Assembly: GCF_003058195.1 (NCBI RefSeq)
Contig: NZ_QBUH01000006.1
Span: 124,001 to 188,000 of the forward strand
DNA from: Elizabethkingia sp. YR214
Lineage (GTDB): Bacteria > Bacteroidota > Bacteroidia > Flavobacteriales > Weeksellaceae
DNA length: 64,000 nucleotides
Reading direction: 5' to 3'
Each line of letters starts with the position of its first letter. Position 1 is the stretch's first letter. The notes under the pieces were generated by a model, which saw nothing but the letters and a program-made list of their open reading frames with translations, did not search any database and was not told the origin of the DNA. Both the position numbers and the translations under genes were made by a program. Positions 44,869 through 53,654 of this stretch are shown piece after piece.

Positions 44869-44934
44869 GGTAGTCTTTACTTTTTATTTCAGTATTTATA
44901 CAGTACTTGTTTTTAGATTCTTTAATACTAAACT

Positions 44935-45633
44935 TTATAAATCGATTAATGGTTTATACGTCCGTCCGACAGGCAGCTTCTTACCATTAATCTGTATCTC
45001 ATTAGCTGACTTTATCTCAATTTTGGATTTTGAAATAATATAAGACTTGTGAATTCTGACAAACGCCAATTTATCTAGACTTTCTTCTATTTTGCTTATC
45101 GGCATTTTTACAATAAAAGTTTCATTCTTTGTATGAATATTGATATATTCTCTCAGGCTTTCTATATAAAATATATCCTGCAAAAATATTTTAACCTGTT
45201 TTTTCCCGATGCTGATGTAAATAAAATCCCGGTCAGCAATTTCCAACATAGCTTCTTCTGCTTCCATCAGATATTTGAATTTGTCTGCAGCAGTAGTAAA
45301 GCGACTATATGGGATAGGCTTCATAAGATAATCGACTACATCCAGTTCAAAACCTTCTAATGCATACTGATGGTAGGCCGTTGTGACAATTACAAATGGA
45401 GGATTCTTTAGTTTTTTCAGAAAATCAAATCCTTTTACTACCGGAAGGTGCAAATCCAGAAACATCAGATCTACATGATGTATACTCAAAAGACTGCTTG
45501 CATATACTGCATCCGCACATTTACCTACCAAATGAAGTTTTTCGTCCTGAACAATAAAACTTTCCAGAATTTCGGCAGCCAAAGGTTCGTCTTCTACGAT
45601 AATACAGTTGTATTTTCTATTTTTAGGATTCAT
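44935..45633 (-). CDS. LytTR response regulator
   Basis: 232 residues from MNPKNRKYNC; a Met four codons upstream is possible. Receiver domain with the phospho-Asp in DLMFLDLHLP (about 58), VTTAYHQYALEGF and the conserved Lys-Pro in DYLMKPIPYSRF. LytTR DNA-binding domain from about 130 (DFIYISIGKKQVKIFLQDIFYIESLREYINIHTKN). Overlaps the kinase gene, as typical for LytS/LytT pairs. The nearest target is the SusC/SusD pair downstream on the same strand. Confidence 0.92.
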   Translation of the reverse strand: MNPKNRKYNCIIVEDEPLAAEILESFIVQDEKLHLVGKCADAVYASSLLSIHHVDLMFLDLHLPVVKGFDFLKKLKNPPFVIVTTAYHQYALEGFELDVVDYLMKPIPYSRFTTAADKFKYLMEAEEAMLEIADRDFIYISIGKKQVKIFLQDIFYIESLREYINIHTKNETFIVKMPISKIEESLDKLAFVRIHKSYIISKSKIEIKSANEIQINGKKLPVGRTYKPLIDL

Positions 45634-46690
45634 AGCTAAAATCAATTGTAAGCTGTACTTTATATATATCGTTGCTATTTTCTACCAAAAGGCTATGTTG
45701 TGGATACAGCAATTCCAGTTGCCTGCTTATATTCCGCAAACCTATACGGGTAGAATCTTCTCTTATTCGCTCTTCTTTGGAGTTTTCTATACCAAACTGC
45801 AAAATTTTCTTTTTTAACTGAAGATTTATCCTGATAAAAGAATTTCCAATGCTTTCGGATGCACCATGCTTAAAAGCATTCTCCACAAACTGTATCAGAA
45901 TTAGTGGTGATATTTCTTGCGACAAATTATCTATATCTTCATAAAACTGGATATTTAGATTATGATAACGTATTTTTTGTATCTGAATAAAGTCTTTCAT
46001 GTTTTCCACATCTTTTCCGATCGGGATCTTACTTTGGGCAGCTTCATATATATTATACCGCATAATTTTCGACAACTGTAATATAACATCCGGTGTTTCA
46101 TCGGCTTTTTTCAATGCCAGCCCATAAATATTATTCAGAGAGTTGAAAAGAAAATGAGGATTAATCTGTGCTTTCAGCATTTTTAATTCATGATCTAGTT
46201 TTTCCGCTTTGAGATCAGAGACTTGTTTATTCAGAATCATTTTCTGGCGTGCCGTTTCTATCCCGAAGAATAATCCTACCATAAACATAAGATCCATCAA
46301 TGTATTCAATATCCCGTACATATTAAACCTGTCCATAGGCTTGGTCCCGTCCACCATTTCTGTAATATGATAAATATAAGGATAGAGAATATCATGACAG
46401 TAAAATCGGTGTACAGCAATTGCTGTCAGAAATATAATGATGTAAAGAAAGTATTTGAAAGTCGATGAACGAATGATTTTATTTGATATATACAACAGCA
46501 GATAAGCCAGCGGAATTTTTATAATTAGGTAGCCAATTTCAAGTACCACCGAATTTTTCAAACGGAGATACCATTCCAGCTTTGGAAACTGGTACCTGGA
46601 CCAAAGAAAATCCAGATAAACTTCCAGAAAATAATACAGCAGCCAGAAGATAAGATGGATTCTGATTGCGCTATACTTGTTCTTTTGCAT
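45623..46690 (-). CDS. LytS-type sensor histidine kinase
   Basis: 355 residues starting at MQKNKYSAIRIHLIFW; a frame Met 22 codons upstream precedes sequence without family features. Four membrane spans (about 10-150), then the His_kinase domain with the phospho-His in LKAQINPHFLFNSLNNIYGLALKKAD and an ATPase domain with ILIQFVENAFKHG (N-box) near 270. Small 7TM-less LytS group of Bacteroidota. Partner of the response regulator. The sensed signal is unknown; there is no extracytoplasmic domain of note. Confidence 0.9.
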   Translation of the reverse strand: MQKNKYSAIRIHLIFWLLYYFLEVYLDFLWSRYQFPKLEWYLRLKNSVVLEIGYLIIKIPLAYLLLYISNKIIRSSTFKYFLYIIIFLTAIAVHRFYCHDILYPYIYHITEMVDGTKPMDRFNMYGILNTLMDLMFMVGLFFGIETARQKMILNKQVSDLKAEKLDHELKMLKAQINPHFLFNSLNNIYGLALKKADETPDVILQLSKIMRYNIYEAAQSKIPIGKDVENMKDFIQIQKIRYHNLNIQFYEDIDNLSQEISPLILIQFVENAFKHGASESIGNSFIRINLQLKKKILQFGIENSKEERIREDSTRIGLRNISRQLELLYPQHSLLVENSNDIYKVQLTIDFSYES

Positions 46691-46783
46691 TATACCTATA
46701 TATTGAAACTGCAAAATACTGATTTTTAAAATCCTGGATGAAATTTTGGTATACAAAATACCAGGTAACGTCTACCAACAACT

Positions 46784-47182
46784 TTATTTTTTAAACAAAC
46801 TTTTAATTCCATCGGGAAACATAAGACTAAGCAAACAAATGATAAGTAAAAAATTAAATTCCATACCATTCCTTCCACCGCCTACTACAAACCATCCTTC
46901 CCGGGCATGAATGAGAATAATCCCCATTACTAAAATGATAATATTACTTATTCCTATAACCTTTAGCCATTTATTCAGTAACAATAAAGGAACTGAAACA
47001 AGATGCGTAAGTTTAATAATCCACGCCAGATAAATACCAAATGGCGCAAATCCTACATGATCAAGATAATTTCTCCCGAAATGATTGACATCACCAGAAA
47101 ATATTGACATCGCACTATGTGCAAGAAGTATAACTGCCAACCCAAAACGCAGCAAAAATGTGTTAGTCATTTTTATTTTCAA
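46784..47182 (-). CDS. DoxX-family membrane protein
   Basis: 132 residues, four membrane spans. The LRFGLAVILLAHSAMSIFSGDVNHFG start and the central GFAPFGIYLAWIIKLTHLVSVPLLLLNKWLKVIGI resemble DoxX/DoxX-like proteins. Function in this group is not well defined (thiosulfate or quinone-linked redox roles reported). It is upstream of and in line with the kinase gene, about 90 bp apart, so could belong to the same transcript. Confidence 0.65.
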   Translation of the reverse strand: MKIKMTNTFLLRFGLAVILLAHSAMSIFSGDVNHFGRNYLDHVGFAPFGIYLAWIIKLTHLVSVPLLLLNKWLKVIGISNIIILVMGIILIHAREGWFVVGGGRNGMEFNFLLIICLLSLMFPDGIKSLFKK

Positions 47183-47340
47183 ATTTCAAGAAAATTTTAT
47201 TCGCAAGCACTTATCCGGTATCAACAGCAAACTTTCATCTACATAAAAAATATAAAAACTTCTTAATAATAGTTAAAGTTTAAAATCTGGTGAAACTTTT
47301 TTCACTATACGGTGTCATATAATTAAAATACCATAGAAAC

Positions 47341-48987
47341 ATGTACAAATTTGGATGTATAACACTACTATCTTTATTGAGCATCAATGTTCGTGCTCAG
47401 TCCGTTATTACTGGAAATGTGAAAAATCAGGACAACAAAACAATCCCCTATTGTGCAATAGGAATAAAAGATTCTAAAACCGGAGCTATTACTGACGGGA
47501 GTGGAAACTACAAACTTGAGATTCCTGAGGAAGCGAAAAATAAGGAAATCATCTTCACGGCAGCCGGATATTCGGACAAAAGTATTCCTGCAAGCGAATT
47601 AAAAACCAACAGTAATATTGTGATGGAATACAAAGTTACTAACATTGAAGCTGTTGTGGTAGGCTCTAAGAAGCTGAAGGAGAAAATAATTGGTCAAAAG
47701 TCCCGCCCCTTTCTTACTTTTTCTAAAATGTTCGATCAGAATGTTCCTACTATAGAACAGGGCAATATTTTCACGGTTTATCAAAAAACCAGGCTGGCTG
47801 CTTACAATTTTTATATTATCCCAAGCTCAAAATTCGAACAGATAACGATGAAGCTTAATATTTACAGTGTAAAAAATAATGAGCCAGACCGTTCACTTTT
47901 ACAGGAAAATATTATCTACAAAACCTCAACTACCAGGTGGCAAAAAATTGACCTTTCAGAGTATAAATTAAACTTTAACAATCTGGACAAAATAGCAGTC
48001 ACTTTACAATTAGTAGATCATACAGCATTACCAGATGTCGGTTTTGTATTCGGTGTTTCTGCTAAAAAATCGCTTTCAAAAAATCTGCTTTTCAGATACC
48101 AAAGCCAGGGGAACTGGGAAGCAAGTGAAGGAAGCTTTATAACCAATCTCGACATTCGTTATGATAAAGCTAATGGAGAAAAGGATATTACTGAAGAACA
48201 GGAAACCGATAACAATAATGATTTAGATACTAAAGCTCTTATTAGTTATTATGAACATAAAAAAACTGCTCAGAAAACAGTATATGGAAAAAATAAAGAA
48301 GGAAAATATATAGATCTGAAAGATGCCAAAATATATTATGAAGAATATGGAAAAGGGCAGCCTTTGATCCTTTTGCATGGAAATAACGGAAGCATTTCTG
48401 ATTTTTCTAAACAAATTCCTTTTTTTGCCAAGCATTATCGCGTGATTGCTATAGATACAAGGGGTCAGGGAAGAAGTACAGATCTTACACAAGACGCCTA
48501 TAGCTACGAAAAATTTGCCTCAGATTTGTATCAGGTTACCAAAAGTCTTAATCTGGAACAGGTTGATATTATTGGCTGGAGCGATGGGGGTAATACTGCC
48601 ATAATCTTTAATTATGAACATCCAGAAATGGTTAACCGTATTGTTACTATTGGTGCCAATATGAATCCTGCAGGTGTAAAAGAAACATTAATTGAGCAAT
48701 TCAAAAAACAAACAACTGCTGATGATCCTAAGACTAATCAGCGACTGGTAAAACTTATGCTGAATCATCCGGATATTAAATCCAATCAGTTGAGTGTTAT
48801 TACCAACCCTGTTTTGGTGGTTGCGGGAAGTGATGATGTAATTAAAGATGAACATACCAGACTTATCCACAAACTTATCCGTAATTCAGAGCTGGCTATT
48901 ATCCCCAATGCAACACATTATGTTCCGTTTGAACAGCCAGAGAAGTTGAACGAACTAATGCTAAATTTCTTAAAAAATAAATCCTAA
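47341..48987 (+). CDS. Carboxypeptidase-regulatory domain fused to alpha/beta hydrolase
   Basis: 548 residues; signal peptide cleaved near NVRAQ (20). Residues 21-100 are a carboxypeptidase-D regulatory-like domain (VITGNVKNQDNKTIPYCAIGI). Residues about 110-275 form a beta-rich, jelly-roll-like module. Residues about 320-548 are an alpha/beta hydrolase: oxyanion PLILLHGNNGS, nucleophile Ser in GWSDGG, Asp in VVAGSDDVI and His in NATHYVPFEQP. A secreted or outer-membrane-linked esterase or peptidase is expected. The N-terminal domain is the type usually found on SusC proteins, so this fusion is unusual. Monocistronic. Confidence 0.8.
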   Translation: MYKFGCITLLSLLSINVRAQSVITGNVKNQDNKTIPYCAIGIKDSKTGAITDGSGNYKLEIPEEAKNKEIIFTAAGYSDKSIPASELKTNSNIVMEYKVTNIEAVVVGSKKLKEKIIGQKSRPFLTFSKMFDQNVPTIEQGNIFTVYQKTRLAAYNFYIIPSSKFEQITMKLNIYSVKNNEPDRSLLQENIIYKTSTTRWQKIDLSEYKLNFNNLDKIAVTLQLVDHTALPDVGFVFGVSAKKSLSKNLLFRYQSQGNWEASEGSFITNLDIRYDKANGEKDITEEQETDNNNDLDTKALISYYEHKKTAQKTVYGKNKEGKYIDLKDAKIYYEEYGKGQPLILLHGNNGSISDFSKQIPFFAKHYRVIAIDTRGQGRSTDLTQDAYSYEKFASDLYQVTKSLNLEQVDIIGWSDGGNTAIIFNYEHPEMVNRIVTIGANMNPAGVKETLIEQFKKQTTADDPKTNQRLVKLMLNHPDIKSNQLSVITNPVLVVAGSDDVIKDEHTRLIHKLIRNSELAIIPNATHYVPFEQPEKLNELMLNFLKNKS

Positions 48988-49057
48988 TGTTATAATCTAT
49001 AATAGAAGCAAATGTTTATATATTGATTCATCCGGAAAATACTGAATTCTGAAAATA

Positions 49058-49513
49058 TTATTTCCAGAATTCATCATGATAGATATCGGCTTCCGTCTCA
49101 TGGATAGCATCCAGAGTTTTTCCTATTTTTTCCAATGCCGAAGTATCCAGAATTTTTTCCAGATGAGGAAACCACGTCCGCTCTTCGAAGCGGATGTGTT
49201 GTTCCAGTGCATCAGCAAAATTTGTTAATAACTCAGTATTTACAGATAATTCAATATCAGCAATAAGCGCTCTGATCTGTTGGTGTTCTTTTCTGATCTG
49301 ATCAGCAAATTCATCATCAGCATAAGGAAATAATATTTTCTCTTCCTCCCGAAAGTGTTCCTCCAAATGTGAGTTCCAGAAATAGCTCACATAATCCTTT
49401 ATACGTTCGGGTGGAATATCTTTCTTCAATCCCTGGCGTATCTTCCATGCACACAATAATCCAAAATGGTGATCACGTGATAGTAATACAATATTTTCAT
49501 TTCGTTTCATCAT
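49058..49513 (-). CDS. Hemerythrin-domain protein
   Basis: 151 residues, all-helical. Iron-ligand pattern of hemerythrins: RDHHFG near 14-19, HLEEHFREEEKILFP near 49-63, HQQIRALI near 77-84, and LEQHIRFEERTWFP near 108-121. Binds a diiron centre; in this setting a likely NO or O2 binding or sensing protein. It is the last gene of the ric-norB-hemerythrin group, 59 bp after norB. Confidence 0.88.
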   Translation of the reverse strand: MMKRNENIVLLSRDHHFGLLCAWKIRQGLKKDIPPERIKDYVSYFWNSHLEEHFREEEKILFPYADDEFADQIRKEHQQIRALIADIELSVNTELLTNFADALEQHIRFEERTWFPHLEKILDTSALEKIGKTLDAIHETEADIYHDEFWK

Positions 49514-49572
49514 TTCATTTTTTATAAAAAATCTTCAGAGTACATGTGCTCTGAAGATTTGCATCAGTACGT

Positions 49573-51816
49573 CTATCTTTTTTCTTTCAGCGACCATCCG
49601 AACTTCAGCCCTATAATAAATATAACCAGTAGTAATTCTCCAAGTGCCAATAAGATATCTCCAGGTACACGCATCCAGCGTAGAAAATGCATCATATCTG
49701 TTTGCATAAATTCAGCAGAACGTGCATACCAGTAACCTTCTTTTATAGAAGCTACCGACTGTATAATTCCGATAGGTAAAAGACTTATTGTAACCATTAC
49801 CAGTAAGCCTATATTAGTAAGCCAGAATGCCCAGCCTATCAGCTTATCATTCCATTGTCTTTCCGGATATAATCCTCTGAGCATAAACATCATCAGTCCT
49901 ATGCCTAATATCCCGTATACTCCAAACAATGCAGCATGTCCGTGAACAGCCGTAGTATTTAGTCCTTGTATATAATATAATGCAATAGGCGGGTTGATGG
50001 CAAATCCAAAAATTCCGGCACCCAGAAAATTCCAGAAACACATTGCAATGAAACAATAAATTGGCCATTTGTATGCTTTAATCCATTTGGTAGATTTACT
50101 AAGCTGATAATTATGATAGGCCTCGTAACCAATGAGAACCAATGGAACTATTTCCAGTGCACTAAAGGTTGCTCCTAATGCTAAAACTGCTGTTGGTGTT
50201 GCCGAAAAATACAAGTGATGGAATGTTCCCAAAATCCCTCCTGCTAAAAATATAATAGTAGAGAATAATACTGCATTGGTCGCAGATTTCATTCTCAACA
50301 GACCTAATCTGGTAAACAGGAATGCAGCTACTACTGTAGCAAAGACTTCGAAGAAACCTTCTACCCAAAGGTGTACAACCCACCATCTCCAATACTCAGC
50401 AATTGCCATATGAGTCTGTCTTCCGTACATTAACCCTGCACCATAGAACATGGCAATGGCTACAGATGCCAATACAAAAAGTGTAAGCATGTGGCGGTTT
50501 TCATCTTTCTTCTTCAGTGCAGGCATCAGTGCTCTCAACATTAATATAAGCCACAATATCAGTCCTACTAACAATAGAATCTGCCATATTCTGCCAAGCT
50601 CTATATATTCATAACCCTGGTGTCCCCATAAAAAGTTATCCACAAGTCCCAGTTTTTGCATCACCCCCAGCCACTGTCCGGTAAGTGATCCCAGTACTAC
50701 AATAAGTAAAGCTCCGAATAATATATTCACGCCCAATTTCTGATACTTCGGTTCATATCCCGAAACAGCCGGAGCAATATATAATCCTGTCGCCAGCCAG
50801 GAAGTAGCAATCCAGAAAATAGCCAGCTGAACATGCCAGCTTCGCGATACCGATTGTGGTAAATACTGATCTAACGGAATACCATAAAATGCACTGCCCT
50901 CTACTCCATAATGCGCTGTTACTACGCCGGCTAACATCTGCACAAGGATTAAGAGCGCTACTACCCAAATATACTTCAGGGTTGCTCTCATCGAAGGTGT
51001 AGGCTTCATATTACGCAAAGGATCCTCCAAAGGCAATTCCTCTTTTATTTCTTCTTCTTTGTTTCGGGCATGATACAATACTAAAATCCCCAGACAGGCT
51101 AATAGCATAAGTACACTGAATCCGGACCACATATGCAATGAACTTGGTGGTGTATTTCCTACTAATTCGTCATGTGGCCAATTGTTGGTATACGTAACAT
51201 TATCTCCGGGGCGGCTGGTAATACATACCCACGTACTCCAAGCAAAAAATGCATTCATTTTTTCCATACGCCCAATATCCTTGATCGTATGAACCGGAAT
51301 AGCATAAGCATTTCTGAGCTTATCCATGGAAGGATCTCCCATAAAGAGTTTTTCGTAGTAAACTGCCAGTTCACGTTGTACTTTTGCCCGCTGTGGAGAA
51401 ATTACAATTGTATTGGAAGTCTCATCGAAAGTATTAGTTCTTAATTCTTTTTGTAATAAAATCTTATACTTGGCCTGTTCTTCATCCGGCAGATTGTGGT
51501 AGACTTTATTATCCTTTTTGGCCAGTTCATCCAAAAGCAATACAGCTTCACGGTGCAGATAGTCTGCGGTCCAGTCCGGAGCAATATAAGCTCCGTGTCC
51601 CCAGATACTACCTACCGTTTGCCCGCCAATAGACTGCCATACATTCTGGCCGTCTTTTACGTCCTGTCCTGTATACAATACCTGTCCTTCCGTGGTTATT
51701 ACTTTATCCGGAATCGGAGGTATTTTGCGGTAGATATCTACACCATAGTATATAAGTACCGCAAAAGAAACAATGATTACAGCGGCCAGCCAGGTCCATA
51801 ATTTTTTAGGTGTCAT
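49573..51816 (-). CDS. norB: Quinol-dependent nitric oxide reductase (single-subunit qNor)
   Basis: 747 residues, one fused chain: an N-terminal membrane helix (TWLAAVIIVSFAVLIYYGVDIY), an extracellular domain of about 200 residues (EGQVLYTGQDVKDGQNVWQSIGGQTVGSIWGHGAYIAPDWTADYLHRE), then 12 helices of the heme-copper oxidase type (HVQLAIFWIATSW; LWVEGFFEVFATVVAAFLFT; TTAVHGHAALFGVYGILGIG). Reduces NO to N2O with quinol as electron donor. The domain order is that of qNorB rather than the two-subunit NorBC. It follows ric by 17 bp and is headed by the shared inverted repeat. Confidence 0.95.
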   Translation of the reverse strand: MTPKKLWTWLAAVIIVSFAVLIYYGVDIYRKIPPIPDKVITTEGQVLYTGQDVKDGQNVWQSIGGQTVGSIWGHGAYIAPDWTADYLHREAVLLLDELAKKDNKVYHNLPDEEQAKYKILLQKELRTNTFDETSNTIVISPQRAKVQRELAVYYEKLFMGDPSMDKLRNAYAIPVHTIKDIGRMEKMNAFFAWSTWVCITSRPGDNVTYTNNWPHDELVGNTPPSSLHMWSGFSVLMLLACLGILVLYHARNKEEEIKEELPLEDPLRNMKPTPSMRATLKYIWVVALLILVQMLAGVVTAHYGVEGSAFYGIPLDQYLPQSVSRSWHVQLAIFWIATSWLATGLYIAPAVSGYEPKYQKLGVNILFGALLIVVLGSLTGQWLGVMQKLGLVDNFLWGHQGYEYIELGRIWQILLLVGLILWLILMLRALMPALKKKDENRHMLTLFVLASVAIAMFYGAGLMYGRQTHMAIAEYWRWWVVHLWVEGFFEVFATVVAAFLFTRLGLLRMKSATNAVLFSTIIFLAGGILGTFHHLYFSATPTAVLALGATFSALEIVPLVLIGYEAYHNYQLSKSTKWIKAYKWPIYCFIAMCFWNFLGAGIFGFAINPPIALYYIQGLNTTAVHGHAALFGVYGILGIGLMMFMLRGLYPERQWNDKLIGWAFWLTNIGLLVMVTISLLPIGIIQSVASIKEGYWYARSAEFMQTDMMHFLRWMRVPGDILLALGELLLVIFIIGLKFGWSLKEKR

Positions 51817-51833
51817 GTGTTTTTATTTTCTGG

Positions 51834-52556
51834 TTATAGTGCGCTAAAATCTTTTTCCAATCGGACAGATTTAGGGAATAGTATATTGTTTTCCAGATGA
51901 ATATGTGTATGAAGATCATTTTCAAAATCCTGTAACATTGCAAATGTTACTTTGTAAGTATTACAAGCGTCCGCAGGTGGTGTATAACCGTCTGTTAATG
52001 CTGCTATTTTTTCAAAACGTTCTCCTTCTATAGTATGCTCGTGCTGCATCATATTCACAGGATTCTCTACCGTACCAAAATGCGGTTGTCGTAAAGCTTC
52101 TCCGGTCTGTTGTGCCTTAATCATATTACGGACAAAAGGAAAAAGGATAAGCTCTTCTTTTTTCATGTGGGCTGCAAGGTCCTTCGCAGACTCATCAAAC
52201 AGCTCACGAATTTCAAAAAGCTCCGGGTGCCTGTCTCCGTGCACCTTACAAAGCTTATCCAGAAATGCCTGCAAAACCGGTGTTTTTTCCTCTACATAAC
52301 GATGGTGTGTTTTTTCTACATAATCTGCCAATAGATCTAAAGGCCATGAAGTAAAATCAATATTAGCACCTCCGCTTGTAGGCAGATTATCTATTTCTTC
52401 ATAGATTTTTTGTTCATCTATGCCTTTTTTCTCACAAGCATCTGCGATTGTTCTGCCACCTTTGCAGCAGAAATCTATTCCATATTTTTTGAATACAGCT
52501 GCTGTTCTGAAATCCTCAGCTACCATAGCTCCGATATGATCTGTTTTTGCGTTCAT
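51834..52556 (-). CDS. ric: Iron-sulfur cluster repair di-iron protein (Ric/ScdA/YtfE)
   Basis: 240 residues. N-terminal DUF542 with YGIDFCCKGGRTIADACEKKGID (C30, C31, C43), followed by a hemerythrin-like diiron four-helix domain: THHRYVE, LFDESAKDLAAHMKKEELILFPFV, MQHEHTIEGERFE and HTHIHLENNILFP. Repairs iron-sulfur clusters damaged by nitrosative and oxidative stress. First gene of the ric-norB operon. The 26-bp inverted repeat ends right at its ATG. Confidence 0.95.
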   Translation of the reverse strand: MNAKTDHIGAMVAEDFRTAAVFKKYGIDFCCKGGRTIADACEKKGIDEQKIYEEIDNLPTSGGANIDFTSWPLDLLADYVEKTHHRYVEEKTPVLQAFLDKLCKVHGDRHPELFEIRELFDESAKDLAAHMKKEELILFPFVRNMIKAQQTGEALRQPHFGTVENPVNMMQHEHTIEGERFEKIAALTDGYTPPADACNTYKVTFAMLQDFENDLHTHIHLENNILFPKSVRLEKDFSAL

Positions 52557-52582
52557 AATAAAATACCTTTTTATCTTTTATT
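52557..52582 (-). promoter_or_regulatory. NO-cluster inverted repeat, site 1 (upstream of ric)
   Basis: On the minus strand AATAAAAGA-N8-TATTTTATT, one mismatch from a perfect 9-bp inverted repeat, abutting the ric start codon. The first 22 bases (reading the plus strand from 52561) are identical to those at 56803-56824. Confidence 0.6.
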
Positions 52583-52604
52583 GTTTTAAATTTTTTTGAT
52601 TAAG

Positions 52605-52632
52605 ACCTCACAGGCTTTAGAACCTGTGAGGT
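52605..52632 (-). terminator. Palindrome after the cytochrome gene
   Basis: ACCTCACAGG / CCTGTGAGGT with an 8-nt loop, between the cytochrome stop and the ric operon. Likely terminator or a dispersed intergenic palindrome (compare 12337 and 60716). Confidence 0.55.
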
Positions 52633-52639
52633 ATGCTAT

Positions 52640-53043
52640 TTATTTTTTCAGAGAAAGAATATATTTCACCATTAGCTTGGCATTGTCCTGACTTAGCCCG
52701 GCATGCGGTGTCATAGGAATGTCCCCCCATACACCTTTTCCGCCTTCAATAATTTTTCCGGCAAGATGATCTACATCGGCTTCTGTATATTTTGCAGCAA
52801 CATCCTGATAAGATGGGCCTACAAGTTTGGCATCTACTTTATGACAGGATAAGCAGTCTGCTCCTTCTAACAGTTTCTTTCCTTCTTCTTCCGGAGTCCC
52901 TGCAGTTGCAGATTCCTGTGCCGTTTTTGGTTCTTCTAGCATGACATTGGATTCAGTTTTTGGCTGCTCCGGAGTTTCTTCTTTTTTGGAACAGGAGATT
53001 ATAGCTAATGATGCCAATGCGAGGGTAAATACTATTTTTTCAT
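52640..53043 (-). pseudogene. c-type cytochrome lipoprotein with apparent frameshift near the start
   Basis: The open frame encodes EEGKKLLEGADCLSCHKVDAKL (CxxCH heme site), a distal Met in DIPMTPHAGL, and a C-terminal helix ending YILSLKK, a class I mono-heme cytochrome c of about 134 residues. In the open frame the only start is a TTG at 53017 that yields a poor signal. The ATG at 53041-53043 is followed by six A; seven would give MKKIVFTLALASLAIISC, an ideal lipoprotein signal. One missing base puts a stop right after the third codon. It could be a real null, slippage-controlled, or a sequencing error. Electron donor for NirK is the likely role. Confidence 0.7.
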
Positions 53044-53069
53044 TTCTTCTTTGGGGTATTAAATTTTAC

Positions 53070-53636
53070 TTATTTTATTTGTTCCTTTATTTTGTCCACT
53101 GTTGTATTAATATCTATATTCAGTCCCTCTTTCTGGTATGCCAGAACCCCGGACTTAGAGAATACACTAATGATGTTGGAATGCGAAAAGTCCATTGGTG
53201 TTATCTTCTTATATTTTACCGCCAGTACATTGGCAAGCTCCCGTGTATCTTCTTCACTTCCCCGCAGAAATACCCATTGCTTTCCTTCCAGTTTATTGTT
53301 TTTTATAAAAGCTCTCATTCTTTCCGGAGTATCGTGCTCAGGATCTATAGAGACCAGTATATATTGCAGTTCATCCGAATTCTGTTTTCCAACTTTAGCC
53401 TCTATATCTTTCATATCTGCTGTTAATCGAGGGCAAGCCGTTTTGCAGGAAGTATAGATCATAACCATTGTCAGCACCTTTCCTTTTAACTCCTCTAATT
53501 TTATTTTAGTACCATCTGGTTTTTCCCAGGATGACTGTAAGTTGAAAATAGAATCGGGATCTATATTTTCGTTCTGTTTTTTCTGGCATCCACCCAGTAT
53601 AAAAACAGATAATAAGCTTATAATAAATGTTCTCAT
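53070..53636 (-). CDS. SCO1/SenC-family copper chaperone lipoprotein
   Basis: 188 residues, lipobox ILGGC (C17). Thioredoxin fold with the copper ligands C64-x3-C68 in TSCKTACP, and the third ligand His in MDFSHSN near 158. Delivers or maintains copper in respiratory enzymes; next to a copper nitrite reductase it probably serves the NirK copper sites. Between the SUMF1 and cytochrome genes with 19-bp and 26-bp gaps. Confidence 0.92.
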   Translation of the reverse strand: MRTFIISLLSVFILGGCQKKQNENIDPDSIFNLQSSWEKPDGTKIKLEELKGKVLTMVMIYTSCKTACPRLTADMKDIEAKVGKQNSDELQYILVSIDPEHDTPERMRAFIKNNKLEGKQWVFLRGSEEDTRELANVLAVKYKKITPMDFSHSNIISVFSKSGVLAYQKEGLNIDINTTVDKIKEQIK

Positions 53637-53654
53637 TTTACTTTTTTACTTTTA

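Noticed and set aside
52640-53017. TTG at 53017 as the real start of the cytochrome gene
   Set aside because: It gives a very short, uncharged signal. An ATG 26 bp upstream followed by a near-perfect lipoprotein signal in the +1 frame is a better explanation.
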